DNA of 64,000 bases from Myxococcota bacterium (lineage in GTDB: Bacteria > Myxococcota > XYA12-FULL-58-9 > JALHOP01): positions 83,606-147,605 of the forward strand of contig JALHOP010000017.1 in NCBI GenBank assembly GCA_022842935.1. Reading direction: 5' to 3'. Below, in pieces: positions 45,430 to 55,424 of this stretch. The notes beneath the pieces were generated by a model. The model made no database searches. It was not told the origin of the DNA and was given only the letters and a program-made list of their open reading frames with translations. The position numbers and the translations under genes are program-made. The number at the start of each line of letters is the position of its first letter. The stretch's first letter is position 1.

Positions 45430-46261
45430 AGGTCGTCTCTGCAAGCAAGTTGCGCAAAGCAACCTTTACCGACTTCTGTACCGCCACGGGCACTTGCACC
45501 TCGGGTCCGCTCCGGCGGCAGAGCGCGAGGGTGCTCTTGAGGGAGTCGCAGGCGCCGCGGCAGCGCTCGCAGCCGCGCAGGTGCGCCTCCATCTCGGCGC
45601 AGACGTCCGAGCTGATCTCACCCTCGAGGTGGCGCGAAAAGAGCGTGAGCACGTCGGGGCACGTCGCGGCGGCGGGAGGCGCGGCGACAGGCACACCGAG
45701 GAGCGGCGCAACCCGTGCCCGCACCGCGAGCCGCGCCCGGTGAAGGCGGCTCTTGACCGCTTGGACGCTGACTCCGAGCACCTCGGCGACCTCGGCCGCC
45801 GAAAGCCCTTCCACGTCACGCAGCAGGAGCACCTCGCGATACATGGGCTCGAGGTCGCGGATGGCCTTCTCTAGCGCTTGCTCGACCCGTTTGCTCGCCA
45901 GCGCCTCGTCGGGGGTGCGCCCAGCATCGACGAACTGTCTGCCTTGCTCCTCGAGCTCCGTGTCGAGCGATTGCTCCGGGTGAGGCGCGAATTTACTGCG
46001 TCGGCGCTTCTTGATGCAGAAACTCCGCGCGATCGTATAGAGCCAGGTCGATACCGACGAGGCGCCGCGAAAATCACGTACCCCGCGTGCCATCGACAAT
46101 AACGTGTCTTGGAGCACGTCCTTTGCGTCTTCGGGGTCACGGCACATCTTCATGCCGAACCGATAGACGCGTGCTTGATGCTTCTCGATGAGCGCTTCGA
46201 TGGCTCGTGAGTCACCCGCGCGAGCTTGCTCGAGGAGGATGTGGTCGGGAGCGTCGTGCAT
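45428..46261 (-). CDS. ECF sigma factor with fused zinc-finger (ZAS-like) C-terminus
   Basis: 277 residues from the ATG at 46261. Sigma region 2 (about 25-95: MKMCRDPEDAKDVLQDTLLS, then WLYTIARSFCIKKRRRSK) and region 4 (about 125-180: REVLLLRDVEGLSAAEVAEV, then SVQAVKSRLHRARLAV) are clear. A C-terminal zinc-finger follows (HLEGEISSDVCAEMEAHLRGCERCRGACD, near 205-245) of the kind found in zinc-binding anti-sigma factors. The fusion suggests redox- or metal-controlled activity in one polypeptide. The shared motif upstream of the neighbouring thioredoxin, small-protein and efflux units is a candidate for its recognition sequence. Confidence 0.88.
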   Translation of the reverse strand: MHDAPDHILLEQARAGDSRAIEALIEKHQARVYRFGMKMCRDPEDAKDVLQDTLLSMARGVRDFRGASSVSTWLYTIARSFCIKKRRRSKFAPHPEQSLDTELEEQGRQFVDAGRTPDEALASKRVEQALEKAIRDLEPMYREVLLLRDVEGLSAAEVAEVLGVSVQAVKSRLHRARLAVRARVAPLLGVPVAAPPAAATCPDVLTLFSRHLEGEISSDVCAEMEAHLRGCERCRGACDSLKSTLALCRRSGPEVQVPVAVQKSVKVALRNLLAETT

Positions 46262-46337
46262 GGTCGCCACCGGTTTAGACCGAGCCCGACTGCTCGTACA
46301 GCCCCGAGCCTCGCGACACCTCGGTTCCTCTCGACGT

Positions 46338-46514
46338 TCAACGCCCTCTGAGGGACGCAAACATCTTCGCGAGGGTCTTGGCTGCGCTGCGCTCCTTGCG
46401 CTCGCACGTGCAGCGCCGCGCGACGGGGACGTCTTTCATGACGTCGTCGACATGGCGGCCACAGCCTGCCCAGGTTGTCTTGCCACATTGAGTGCACTGG
46501 ATCGCTCTACACAC
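46338..46514 (-). CDS. Small Cys-rich zinc-ribbon-like protein
   Basis: 58 residues from the GTG at 46514, chosen because AGGAGG lies 6 bases upstream. It begins VCRAIQCTQCGKTTWAGCGR, followed by HVDDVMKDVPVARRCTC. I recall short uncharacterised proteins with the same C-x-x-C-G-K-x-T-W-x-G-C-G-x-H block in many bacteria. Metal binding is likely; function unknown. It is divergent from the RND adaptor, and each side has its own copy of the GAATCC-N15-GCTC motif. Confidence 0.7.
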   Translation of the reverse strand: MCRAIQCTQCGKTTWAGCGRHVDDVMKDVPVARRCTCERKERSAAKTLAKMFASLRGR

Positions 46515-46535
46515 GCTAGGCCTCCTGTTTCGTCT

Positions 46536-46560
46536 GAGCCTGCCCAAGACCAAAGGATTC
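46536..46560 (-). promoter_or_regulatory. Putative ECF promoter of the Cys-rich small protein
   Basis: Minus-strand GAATCC (46560-46555), 15-base spacer, GCTC (46539-46536), ending about 10 bases upstream of AGGAGG. It forms a perfect 9-base inverted repeat (AAAGGATTC/GAATCCTTT) with the divergent copy at 46583-46591. Confidence 0.5.
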
Positions 46561-46582
46561 AAAGAAACGTAGACGCCGAAAA

Positions 46583-46607
46583 GAATCCTTTCGCGCGAGC
46601 GACGCTC
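46583..46607 (+). promoter_or_regulatory. Putative ECF promoter of the RND efflux operon
   Basis: GAATCC (46583-46588), 15-base spacer, GCTC (46604-46607). The ATG of the adaptor gene begins only 8 bases later, so a transcript from this promoter would be leaderless or nearly so, unless translation starts further downstream. Confidence 0.45.
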
Positions 46608-46615
46608 CTACTGGC

Positions 46616-47626
46616 ATGCGAGCGCTATTCGCCATCGTTCTGGGAACCATGTTCATTGCCTGCCACGACAAGGCGTCCATGTCGTCGCCGACACGTACGC
46701 CCCGGACTGTCCGTACCGACACCGCGCGGGCGGTCAAACGTACGCTCGACGACGAGGTCATCGGCACGCTCCGCGCACGGACCTCCGCGACCATCGCCGC
46801 GTCGGTGACTGGCCGTATCGGCAAGCTCAACGTCACGGTCGGTAGTCGGGTACGCACAGGGCAGGTGCTCTTGACGCTTAGCGCGAGTGAGATCGACGCA
46901 AAAGCGGAGCACGCAAGCGCCGCGCTCGCCCAAGCGAGCATCGAGCTTCACCGAGCCGAGCAGCTGCGTTCGAGCCAGGCAATCCCCGCCTCCGCTTACG
47001 ACGCCGCGGTCGCCCAGCACCGCATGGCACAAGCTCAGCTCGCCGAAGCCAACGCGATGCGAGCCTACACCTCGCTGCGCGCCCCGTTCGACGGCGTCAT
47101 CACCGGCAAGGAGTGCGATGTCGGTGACCTAGCGGTCATGGGCAAGACCCTCTTGGTCCTCGAGAGCCCTGGCGCCCTCCGGCTCGAGGCGGCGGTGCCT
47201 GAGGCCATGGCGAGTCTCGTACACATGGGTGATGTCTTGACGGCGCACATCGACGCCATCGCGACGCCGCTCGCGGCCACCGTAAGTGAGCTCGGTGCTG
47301 CCGCGGACCCGCGCAGCCGCACCGTCCTCATCAAGCTCGACATACCCGACTTGCCCAACCTCCGCGCCGGCATGTTCGGCCGCCTCGCGGTACCCACGGG
47401 GGAAGAGCGCGTCATCATCGTGCCGACGGCGGCCATCGTGCGGCGCGGCCAGATGGAGACTGTGTTCGTGGTCGAGGGCGACAGCGCGCGTCTACGGCTC
47501 GTGCGTACCGGTCGCACAGAGGGTCAAACGACCGAAGTACGTGGCGGCCTCGATGACGGCGAACGCATCGTCATCGACGACGTCACGGCTCTCACGGACG
47601 GCCAGACGGTCGAGGTCGAGTCATGA
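46616..47626 (+). CDS. RND efflux periplasmic adaptor, lipoprotein
   Basis: 336 residues with a lipoprotein signal ending GTMFIAC. Lipoyl half-motif [20 protein letters not shown] (about 65-90), a short alpha-hairpin (95-145), the other half ([20 protein letters not shown]), and a beta-barrel and membrane-proximal domain with [14 protein letters not shown]. It is an AcrA/MexA-type membrane-fusion protein. The stop overlaps the permease ATG by 4 bases. No outer-membrane factor is encoded nearby, so the pump must borrow one. Confidence 0.88.
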   Translation: MRALFAIVLGTMFIACHDKASMSSPTRTPRTVRTDTARAVKRTLDDEVIGTLRARTSATIAASVTGRIGKLNVTVGSRVRTGQVLLTLSASEIDAKAEHASAALAQASIELHRAEQLRSSQAIPASAYDAAVAQHRMAQAQLAEANAMRAYTSLRAPFDGVITGKECDVGDLAVMGKTLLVLESPGALRLEAAVPEAMASLVHMGDVLTAHIDAIATPLAATVSELGAAADPRSRTVLIKLDIPDLPNLRAGMFGRLAVPTGEERVIIVPTAAIVRRGQMETVFVVEGDSARLRLVRTGRTEGQTTEVRGGLDDGERIVIDDVTALTDGQTVEVES

Positions 47627-50600
47627 GCACACACGAGCCGCATGGCCACACCGGCATCGCGGGAGCAATGGCACGAGCCTTCGTCGACTCCAAGCTCACG
47701 CCGCTCATCATCGTGACATCGGTCCTCCTTGGTCTCGGCGCCATCGTCTTGCTACCGCGCGAAGAAGAACCGCAAATCAAAGTGCCGATGGCAGACGTGC
47801 TCATCGCCATGGAGGGCGCGAGCGCCGAAGAGGTCGTAAGCCGCGTGTCCGCTCCGATGGAGCGGCTGCTTTGGGAGATCCCTGGCGTCGAATACGTCTA
47901 TACGACGAGCCAGCCAGGTCAGTCGCTTGCGGTCGTCCGCTTTCGCGTCGGTGAAGACGTCGAGCGCTCGCTCGTGAAGCTCAACCAGAAGTTGCAGTCG
48001 AACTTCGATCGCATCCCATCGGGCGTCACGCCGCCGCTCATCAAAGTACGCTCAATCGACGATGTACCGATTCTCGCGCTTACCCTTCACAGCGCCCGCT
48101 ATGACCATCTTACCTTACGAAGGCTAGCCGCAGAGATCGACGCGCGCATCAAGCGCGTCCCCGAGGTCGCCGAGACAACTCTGATCGGCGGTGCGCGACG
48201 CTGGCTGCGCGTCCAGCTCGACCCGGCTCGCGTCGCCGCGCACGGCGCCAGCCTCGTCGAGATCGCCGCCATGCTGGGGCAGGCCAATCGTCAGCGGGTC
48301 GCCGGCGCGCTTACTTCGAACGACCGAGACGTCATTGTCGAAACTGGCGGATTCTTTCGCGATGCCAGCGACGTGGCTGCGGCCGTCGTCGGCGTCTCGA
48401 GTGGTCGCCCCGTGTACGTTCGCGATGTCGCCACGGTCGTCGACGGCGCCGAGGAGTTGACCCAATACGTGCTCCACGGGGTCGGCGGGTCGATGCCAGG
48501 CGCCGCGGGCGAGGAGGCCGCCATGACGCTGGCCGTCGCCAAACGCCCAAACACCAACGCCATCGACGTCGCCGAAGCCGTGCTCGCGCAGGTGCACGCG
48601 CTCGAAGGTGTCGTCATCCCAGCGGACGTGGGCGTGACCATCACGCGTCACTACGGAGAGACCGCCGCGGAGAAGTCGAACGAGCTGCTCTTCCACATGG
48701 CCATCGCTGTGGTCAGCGTGTCGCTGCTCGTCTTCTTCATGCTGGGCTTTCGCGAGTCCGCAGTCGTCGCGGTGGCGATCCCCTCGACGCTCGCTCTCAC
48801 CCTCCTGGTGTTCCACTTGGTTGGCTACACGCTCAATCGCATCACCCTCTTCGCGCTGATCTTCTCGATTGGCATTCTGGTCGACGATGCCATCGTCATC
48901 GTGGAGAACATCGTCCGCCATCGCGACCTGCCGGAAAACGATGGTCGCCCGCTCGTCCGTGTCGCCATCGACGCCGTCGCCGAGGTCGGCAACCCCACCA
49001 TCTTGGCGACCCTCGCCGTGATCGCGGCGATCCTGCCGATGGCGTTCGTCGGTGGTCTCATGGGCCCGTACATGCGCCCAATCCCGGTAGGTGCCACCGC
49101 GGCGATGGTCTTCTCGCTCCTCGTCGCCTTCGTGGTCACGCCCTGGGCCGCCGCTCGCATCCTTCGCGCAAAAAAGAGTCACAACGCTTCGCATGGGGCG
49201 CACGGCGCGACCGACGATGCGATGACGCGCGCCTACAAGTGGCTGGTCTCTCGCCTGCTGCATCGCGTCACCTGGCGATGGACGTTCTTGTCCGCTATCG
49301 CGGCGCTGCTTTTGGCGGCGATGGCGTTGGTGCCGCTGGGAGCGGTGCAGGTAAAGATGCTCCCCTTCGACAACAAGAGCGAGCTGCAGCTCATCTTGAA
49401 TATGCCGGAGGACAGCTCGCTCGAGCGCACCGCGCGCGTCGCCCGGGAGATGGCATCCATCGTCAGGGACGCTCCCGAGGTCACGGACTACCAGATCTAC
49501 GTCGGTACCGCGGCCCCGTTCAACTTCAACGGCTTGGTCCGGCACTACTACCTTCGGCGCGGCGCCGCCGTCGCCGACATTCAGGTCAACCTCAGGCCTA
49601 AACACGATCGCTCAGCTCAGAGTCACGCTATCGCGGAGAGACTGCGGCCGCGGCTCGCTACCATCGCTGCGAAATACGGCGCTCGCCTCACGGTCGCGGA
49701 AGTCCCGCCAGGCCCACCGGTCCTGCAGACCTTGGTCGCCGAGGCGTACGCACCGGACGACGCATCGCGACAGCGACTCGCCGCCGCGATGCGTGACATC
49801 TTCCGGCGTACACCAGGCGTCGTCGACGTCGATTGGTATGTCGAAGACCCGCATCCGAAAGACCGCTTCGTCGTCGACAAGGAGAAAGCGGCCCTGCATG
49901 GCATCAGCAGCCAGGCGGTTGCTGCGACCCTGCAGATCGCGGTTGGCGGCGAACGACTCGGGTTGCTCCACGTCGCTGGTGAGCAAGAGGACGTCGACCT
50001 GCGGCTCGAGGTCGAGCGCGGCTTCCGCGGCACGAGCGACGCGCTCTTGGGGCTACGGGTGCGCGCTGACGACGGGACGCTCGTGCCACTGCGCGAGCTC
50101 GTGCGCCTCGAGCACACGACGCAAGACACGAGCATCTATCACAAGAACTTGATGCCGGTGATCTACGTGACGGGTGACGTCGCCGGGTCGATAGAGAGCT
50201 CGGCCTACGCGGTGCTCGCGATGAATCGCGAGATCGCCAAGCTCGACGCCAAGGAATTCGGTGGCACCGCTGCGGCGGTCGAGGTGTTCAATGCCTCTCA
50301 GCCGCCAACCGACGCCTCCCCCGCGGTGAAATGGGACGGAGAGTGGCACATCACCCTCGAGGTATTTCGTGACCTCGGCGCGGCCTTCGCGGTGGTGCTC
50401 GTGCTCATCTATGTGTTGCTGGTCGGTTGGTTCCGCTCATTCGTTGTCCCGCTCGTGGTCATGGCGGCGATCCCGTTTTCGCTGGTCGGCATCCTGCCAG
50501 CACACGCCGGGATGGGTGCGTTCTTCACGGCGACTTCGATGATCGGATTCATGGCAGGCGCAGGCATCGTGGTGCGTAACTCGATCATCCTCGTCGACTT

Positions 50601-50919
50601 CGCTCAGGCGCGCATACGCGAAGGCATGAACGTGGCGGACGCGGTGCTGGACGCTGGCGCGGTCCGCTTCCGCCCCATGTTGCTGACCGCGATGGCGGTC
50701 GTCGCCGGCGCCGCTGTGATCTTGTTCGACCCCATCTTTCAGGGTCTGGCGCTTTCCTTGATGGCGGGTGAGATCGCCTCGTTGCTCATCAGCCGTATCG
50801 CCGTCCCAGTCCTGTACGTCATGGCCTCGCGTCAAGGTACCGCTTTGACGGACACCCGCTGTGACGCGACCTCACGAGGCTTGGAGTTGGGGGCTTCCAC
50901 GACAACCTTCACGTCGTAG
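47623..50919 (+). CDS. RND efflux permease (AcrB-like, uncharacterised subfamily)
   Basis: 1098 residues with twelve membrane helices and two periplasmic domains. Helix 4 carries [20 protein letters not shown], the proton-relay Asp pair of the RND superfamily. The second half has [21 protein letters not shown]. It starts with a His-rich segment (HEPHGHTG). The spacing of the first helix and the [13 protein letters not shown] segment resemble the branch often found with DUF2892/thioredoxin-type genes. The export substrate is unknown. The last 88 bases overlap a lipoprotein gene on the other strand. Confidence 0.88.
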   Translation: MSTHEPHGHTGIAGAMARAFVDSKLTPLIIVTSVLLGLGAIVLLPREEEPQIKVPMADVLIAMEGASAEEVVSRVSAPMERLLWEIPGVEYVYTTSQPGQSLAVVRFRVGEDVERSLVKLNQKLQSNFDRIPSGVTPPLIKVRSIDDVPILALTLHSARYDHLTLRRLAAEIDARIKRVPEVAETTLIGGARRWLRVQLDPARVAAHGASLVEIAAMLGQANRQRVAGALTSNDRDVIVETGGFFRDASDVAAAVVGVSSGRPVYVRDVATVVDGAEELTQYVLHGVGGSMPGAAGEEAAMTLAVAKRPNTNAIDVAEAVLAQVHALEGVVIPADVGVTITRHYGETAAEKSNELLFHMAIAVVSVSLLVFFMLGFRESAVVAVAIPSTLALTLLVFHLVGYTLNRITLFALIFSIGILVDDAIVIVENIVRHRDLPENDGRPLVRVAIDAVAEVGNPTILATLAVIAAILPMAFVGGLMGPYMRPIPVGATAAMVFSLLVAFVVTPWAAARILRAKKSHNASHGAHGATDDAMTRAYKWLVSRLLHRVTWRWTFLSAIAALLLAAMALVPLGAVQVKMLPFDNKSELQLILNMPEDSSLERTARVAREMASIVRDAPEVTDYQIYVGTAAPFNFNGLVRHYYLRRGAAVADIQVNLRPKHDRSAQSHAIAERLRPRLATIAAKYGARLTVAEVPPGPPVLQTLVAEAYAPDDASRQRLAAAMRDIFRRTPGVVDVDWYVEDPHPKDRFVVDKEKAALHGISSQAVAATLQIAVGGERLGLLHVAGEQEDVDLRLEVERGFRGTSDALLGLRVRADDGTLVPLRELVRLEHTTQDTSIYHKNLMPVIYVTGDVAGSIESSAYAVLAMNREIAKLDAKEFGGTAAAVEVFNASQPPTDASPAVKWDGEWHITLEVFRDLGAAFAVVLVLIYVLLVGWFRSFVVPLVVMAAIPFSLVGILPAHAGMGAFFTATSMIGFMAGAGIVVRNSIILVDFAQARIREGMNVADAVLDAGAVRFRPMLLTAMAVVAGAAVILFDPIFQGLALSLMAGEIASLLISRIAVPVLYVMASRQGTALTDTRCDATSRGLELGASTTTFTS

Positions 50920-51401
50920 TCACCAGGCGGCAGCGGCACCAGTGTCTCGATTCCCGAGCCACACATGCAGCGGCATGGGCTGCCGGTGAGCTGCTCGCGC
51001 ACGGTGACGACGTTTCCTTCTACGCTGGTCGAGACCGCGCCCTTCAAGCAGCACGCGTGACGCACCTTATGACTGACGCTGACTCCCGCCGTGGTTACGC
51101 CGACGTGAACCGCCTCGGTCAGGTCGTGCCCGTCGTCTTGCGGAGCACGCGAGCGCGTCGCGCTGGCGCAGCCTTGAATCGTGAAGGATGGATTAGCGGA
51201 AGCAGGACGCATCGACACTGTCTGCGGCAGCTGGGGCCGAGGCGCGACATCGGGCCGCACGCTTGCATCGGTGGGACTCGGAGTATCCGCCTCGGTCACT
51301 TCGACGGTCGCCGGCGCATCAGACGCGGGCGCGTCCACGGTGGCGGACTTCGAGCACGCCATGCCCAAGAGCACGACGAGGCACGCACCTAGGTTCTTCA
51401 T
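50832..51401 (-). CDS. Lipoprotein with Cys-Cys and Cys-x-Cys motifs
   Basis: 189 residues: signal ending LLGMAC, then about 50 residues rich in Pro, Asp, Thr and Ser. The C-terminal domain has [40 protein letters not shown] and [14 protein letters not shown]. The closely spaced Cys suggest disulfides or metal binding. No named family is recognised. The start overlaps the C11 peptidase stop (ATGA), so the two are translationally coupled; the 3' end overlaps the RND permease gene by 88 bases. Confidence 0.6.
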   Translation of the reverse strand: MKNLGACLVVLLGMACSKSATVDAPASDAPATVEVTEADTPSPTDASVRPDVAPRPQLPQTVSMRPASANPSFTIQGCASATRSRAPQDDGHDLTEAVHVGVTTAGVSVSHKVRHACCLKGAVSTSVEGNVVTVREQLTGSPCRCMCGSGIETLVPLPPGDYDVKVVVEAPNSKPREVASQRVSVKAVP

Positions 51402-53398
51402 AGCTGTGGCCAGTCCCGCTCGAGCGACGACACGGCATCACCATCGCCGGTCGCACCCGTTGCGTAGAGGAGAATGAAGCTCTCCCACTCGGCGCTCCCC
51501 AGCACGAGATCATAGCCAATCGACAGGCTCGCCGTCGGATCGAAGGCAACCGAATCGACAACGATGAACTCGATGCCACTGTCGGTGAGGAGGCCTTGAG
51601 CCGCATAAAGCGCCGAGCCGACCTCGGGGGTAAGCTCCGCGTACCCCGCCTCGCTGTAATGATACAGCGTCTGCTGCTGCGGAACGTTGTTGGTATCGTA
51701 GGTGACCACGTAGATTGCCGAATTGACCGTCGATTGCCCGGGTCGCTGGTAGTAGAGCGGGATGGCCGCGAGCGTCGTGCCGTCCCCCGCTTCCTGGAAG
51801 CTCAAGTAGCCGTAGACGCTTTGGGCGCCTTGCGTGATGGTCAAGACGTACCCGTCCCATGCGCCGATGACGAAGCGCTCGGTGTCGAGAACGCCGAACG
51901 AATCACCGAGCACGAAGATGTTGTCGCCTTGCGCAACGCCATAGTAGAGGCCCGTCTCGACGACGTTGATCTCGGTACCGGCTTCGAGCTGCGCGCCATA
52001 CAGATAGGCACCACCACTGCTCGCAACCTGCACCTGGACCGGCGCGTTGGTGAACCGCGGAACGACGTCGCCGCCGGTATGCTCGTCACTCTGCGCGGTC
52101 TCGAGGAAGTCACGCCAGGCAGTGACCCCGGGGAGGTTTTCGTAGTCCGGATTGTATGCGCGGCGAAAAGGCGGCCAGTAGACCGCGATGCCTGTGGCCC
52201 TAGCAGTGGTGCGACCCGTGGTTTGGTCGAGCACCGCGGCGTCAATGGCGGCGGTGAGTTGATTGGCGCCGGTGGCGAGCGACGGGACGGTGCGTGAGAT
52301 GGCGGTCGCGATGTTGCCAAGGTCGAGCATGTGCGCTGAAGCGGACCCAGAGGGGTCGCGTCCGAACTCCAGGGCCGCGTCACGCGCACGCACGACGGCG
52401 GGCGTCACCGAGTTGTTGTCCACCAGGGCATTGTCCATGGCGTGCAAGGCGCGCTCGATGGCCTTCAGGTTGTACATGTCGACGAGAGAAAGCGTGATGG
52501 CGTCATCGGTGTTTTGCGCCTGTGCTTGCGCGGCGAAGCCGTCAATCAAGGCTCCTGCCATCTCGACCGCCGTGGAGGTTCCAATGAGATTTTCAAGCAC
52601 GCGGTAGTCCCAGCCGTGCCCCGGCTCGAGCTCTTCCGAGGCGAGCAGGTACTCGGCGTACGGGCGCAAGGCGAGCCCGGTCTCGAGCGCGCCCATCAAA
52701 CAGGCGTCGAAGCCCAAGAGGTTGAAGCTCGTGCGACCAAGCGTCGAAAGCGCAACCTCGAGACCCAGCGCCATCTCTGGCATCGTCAAGGCGTCGTAGC
52801 CGTCGGAGAAGTCGGCGCCAAAGCCGGGCCAGGCGCTACCGTGGTCCCACAAGATGACGGCGACCTTGTCAGCAGGGTAGGTCTGTACACCCCACGCGAT
52901 GAAGTCGCTGAGTTGCTGACTCACACCGTGGTTCTGCTCACCGAGATCATCGAGCTCAGTAAGCCCGCCGTCGTTGACGAGCAGGCGCTTCGTCGAGGTG
53001 AAGCTCAACCCAGCGACCGGAGCGTCAGAGAAGCCAACCGCGCGGTCGACTTGAACCACGATATTGAAGTTGGGCCGCGAGCCGCCGACCATCATCTCTT
53101 CGAGATCTTGAAGCGCGAACGGCTCGAGGTCGTTGTCGGCCACCATGTAAACGAGGAATGTCCACGAGGTGCCACCGGTCGAGTGGACACGCTCGGGCTC
53201 GTTGATTCCGGGAGGTGGGGCATGGGGCGTGCCCTTGTTCGTTCCACCGTCGCCACCGTCATTGTCGCCGGTGTTGTCATTGTCGCTATCGCCAGGACCG
53301 CGGTTGTCGTCATCATCGGCGTTGTCACTACCGCCGCAAGCGACGAGAGACGTGGCAAACGCCAACATCAGCAATCCAGACCAACGGCGAAATGACAT
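51398..53398 (-). CDS. Clostripain-like (C11) peptidase lipoprotein
   Basis: About 666 residues from the ATG at 53398; the adjacent ATG at 53401 is equally possible, both after GGAGG. The lipoprotein signal ends SLVAC, then a 40-residue Asp/Asn/Gly linker. The C11 caspase-fold domain follows: WTFLVYMVADNDLEPFALQD, catalytic His in ILWDHGSAWPG, catalytic Cys in GFDACLMGALE. The C-terminal about 270 residues are beta-rich. C11 enzymes cleave after Arg or Lys and mature by self-cleavage; surface proteolysis is the likely role. A Cys-rich lipoprotein is coupled downstream, perhaps a partner or inhibitor (inference). Confidence 0.85.
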   Translation of the reverse strand: MSFRRWSGLLMLAFATSLVACGGSDNADDDDNRGPGDSDNDNTGDNDGGDGGTNKGTPHAPPPGINEPERVHSTGGTSWTFLVYMVADNDLEPFALQDLEEMMVGGSRPNFNIVVQVDRAVGFSDAPVAGLSFTSTKRLLVNDGGLTELDDLGEQNHGVSQQLSDFIAWGVQTYPADKVAVILWDHGSAWPGFGADFSDGYDALTMPEMALGLEVALSTLGRTSFNLLGFDACLMGALETGLALRPYAEYLLASEELEPGHGWDYRVLENLIGTSTAVEMAGALIDGFAAQAQAQNTDDAITLSLVDMYNLKAIERALHAMDNALVDNNSVTPAVVRARDAALEFGRDPSGSASAHMLDLGNIATAISRTVPSLATGANQLTAAIDAAVLDQTTGRTTARATGIAVYWPPFRRAYNPDYENLPGVTAWRDFLETAQSDEHTGGDVVPRFTNAPVQVQVASSGGAYLYGAQLEAGTEINVVETGLYYGVAQGDNIFVLGDSFGVLDTERFVIGAWDGYVLTITQGAQSVYGYLSFQEAGDGTTLAAIPLYYQRPGQSTVNSAIYVVTYDTNNVPQQQTLYHYSEAGYAELTPEVGSALYAAQGLLTDSGIEFIVVDSVAFDPTASLSIGYDLVLGSAEWESFILLYATGATGDGDAVSSLERDWPQL

Positions 53399-53501
53399 CA
53401 TGCTGCCTCCAGACTCGGCGAGTCCGGGGGGCGTGTAGCAGACGCTGCCCCGACTCGTCCAAGCCTTCATTGAGCGGGACTCGACGCCCGCCAGGCCGGA
53501 G

Positions 53502-54488
53502 TTATTCAGAGGTTCTCGCGCGAGCTCTTTGGTGCGGTCGCCCTGCCACAGGAGCGCATGCCATGAATGCCCTGACGAGAGCATCGCTCGACAGCGCTGT
53601 GGTTGTGGTCATGGCATCGACGGTGAAGGTGCGCCCGCCCATGGGGCGCGATAGGTCGAGCACTCCCAAGCCGCGTCCCCGAATATCGCGCGCCGTCAGC
53701 GCCGGGACGATGCTGAAGCCGCAGCCGGCCTGAACGAGAGACAACGCGGTGCTCGCGCTGTCGACCATGGCGGCAGTTCGGGGGGCGAGCTTCAGCCGGG
53801 AGAGAGCGGCGCGCTGTAGGGCGTGACCTTCGAGATCCGAGCGATAGGCCACGAACGGCTGATCAGCCAGCGACGCGACGCGCGGAACCTTCCGTGTGGG
53901 CGTCACCAGATAGGGGCGCAAGACGCAAACCGGTGTGCGCGTGACGCCATGGTCATCGCGACCCCCGTAGTGAGCGATCAACACATCGGCGATCCCTTCC
54001 TGCAAGAGCTCGAGCGAGGGTGAGCGCAGCTCGTGCAAGGACAGCACCATGCGAGGATGACGCTCGGAGCAGCGACGAATCCAGGCTGGCAACACCGAGT
54101 CGAGTACCAGGCGCGACGCGTGGATACGTAGCTCACCGTCGAGCTCGTTGCGAAGGCGCCCCAACCCGTCCGACAGACGCGTAAATAATGGCGTCAGCCA
54201 CCGGTAGAGCTGCCGCCCCGCGTGTGTCGGAACGACGTTGCGCCCGCCCCCGCGGACGAAGAGCTCGACCCTGAGCGCCCCCTCGAGCGCACTCACTTGC
54301 CGGTGCAAGCCGGGCTGCGTGATCGGGTAGGGAAACACCCGGGCGGCCTGGGCATAACCGCCAGCGCGGTAGACCCAGACGAAGCCCAAAAACGCGCCGA
54401 GCACTGGGGCAAGCTCGGCGGCAGCGGTGCTCGGAACCTCGTGACGTTGGAGGTCACGCCACATGCCGAACTGATCAATGCGTTCCAC
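53502..54488 (-). CDS. LysR-family transcriptional regulator
   Basis: 328 residues. An N-terminal HTH after a 25-residue extension (VYRAGGYAQAARVFPYPITQ, PGLHRQVSALEGALRVELFV) precedes a periplasmic-binding-protein-like effector domain (about 120-315: ELRIHASRLVLDSVLPAWIR, LLQEGIADVLIAHYGG, VQAGCGFSIVPA). An unusual Arg-rich tail ends the protein. The effector and target genes are not apparent. The divergent neighbour is a YiaA-type membrane protein, 77 bases away. Confidence 0.85.
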   Translation of the reverse strand: MERIDQFGMWRDLQRHEVPSTAAAELAPVLGAFLGFVWVYRAGGYAQAARVFPYPITQPGLHRQVSALEGALRVELFVRGGGRNVVPTHAGRQLYRWLTPLFTRLSDGLGRLRNELDGELRIHASRLVLDSVLPAWIRRCSERHPRMVLSLHELRSPSLELLQEGIADVLIAHYGGRDDHGVTRTPVCVLRPYLVTPTRKVPRVASLADQPFVAYRSDLEGHALQRAALSRLKLAPRTAAMVDSASTALSLVQAGCGFSIVPALTARDIRGRGLGVLDLSRPMGGRTFTVDAMTTTTALSSDALVRAFMACAPVAGRPHQRARARTSE

Positions 54489-54565
54489 GCATACATAACA
54501 TCACGTTTAATGCTGTTTCGCTATTTGAACGGCTGGGAGACGATGGACGCATCAGGAGGTGTTGC

Positions 54566-54871
54566 GTGTCCAAGTCCGTACCTACCGCTCCGATGAAACA
54601 TAGTCCTGCGTGGATCGCCCAGACATGGATCTCCTTTGCGATGTCGACTGGCTTGACCATCGTCGGCATCTACGGACTGCCGGTCGACATCTGGATCAAG
54701 GGGTTCTTGCTCATGGGGCTCGTCTTCAGCGTCGGCTCGGCGGTCTCGCTCTCGAAGACCATGCGCGACCAATACGAGGCCGACCAGCTCGCCGCGCGTA
54801 TCGACGAGGCGCGGGTGTCGAAGCTCATCAGCGAGCACGACCCGCTACGCGTGAGTGGCAACAAGGCCTAA
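54566..54871 (+). CDS. YiaA/YiaB two-helix membrane protein
   Basis: 101 residues from a GTG with AGGAGG about 6 bases upstream. Two membrane helices, TWISFAMSTGLTIVGIYGLP and IKGFLLMGLVFSVGSAVSLS, are followed by KTMRDQYEADQLAARIDEAR. It matches the YiaAB two-helix domain family as I remember it. Function unknown. It is divergent from the LysR gene, which may regulate it. Confidence 0.75.
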   Translation: MSKSVPTAPMKHSPAWIAQTWISFAMSTGLTIVGIYGLPVDIWIKGFLLMGLVFSVGSAVSLSKTMRDQYEADQLAARIDEARVSKLISEHDPLRVSGNKA

Positions 54872-54955
54872 CGTGATGGAGCGCCCGACCGTGCGCCTCA
54901 AGACGCGAGCGACCTTGGCAAGACGGGGCCGGCATGGCTATCTTCTGCCCCCGTC

Positions 54956-55411
54956 ATGGTCCGCCTTGTCTTGATCAGCACGGTCGTCGCCGCCTGCGCA
55001 TGCGAGGTTTCGCGGCCATCTCTTCCTCGCCCGGCGCTGGCGAGCTCGCCGACCGCGCGCGTGGCAAGCAAAGGCGCTGTCGGCCTCGAGTACACAGAAG
55101 CGCTTCACGTTTGCGCGCGCGACAACCTCGAAATCGATGGCAAGAAGCTCCCCGATGGCGTCGCCGCCGTGGGATTCGTGGTGCGCGGCGGTCGCTTCGT
55201 CGACCCTCATCTCGTGCGTGCTTCAGGGTCTCCCGATTTCGATCGTGCCGTGCTCGCCGCCGTGAAGGCCTGCGACGCGCGCATCGCGACGCCCGCGGAG
55301 CTCCGTGAGCAACTTGCTTCGGAAGGCATCGAGGTAAGCTTCCATGGCAAGAACGAGAGCTACGTTAGGCACTCCACGCGACAGCCCACCGTGGTTGTCC
55401 GCGAGCCCTGA
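54956..55411 (+). CDS. TonB C-terminal-like domain lipoprotein
   Basis: 151 residues: a short signal ending in a Cys cluster (VVAACAC). The C-terminal half (LPDGVAAVGFVVRGGRFVDP, HLVRASGSPDFDRAVLAAVK) resembles the beta-alpha-beta fold of TonB-type energy-transduction domains. There is no proline-rich spacer or cytoplasmic anchor, so it is unlikely to be a true TonB. Function unknown. Confidence 0.55.
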   Translation: MVRLVLISTVVAACACEVSRPSLPRPALASSPTARVASKGAVGLEYTEALHVCARDNLEIDGKKLPDGVAAVGFVVRGGRFVDPHLVRASGSPDFDRAVLAAVKACDARIATPAELREQLASEGIEVSFHGKNESYVRHSTRQPTVVVREP

Positions 55412-55424
55412 CGCTCGTGCCGGT

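Noticed and set aside
48124..49605. 493-codon minus-strand frame inside the RND permease
   Set aside because: It is antisense to a well-supported permease and rich in His, Asp and Arg, with no domain; a codon-bias shadow.
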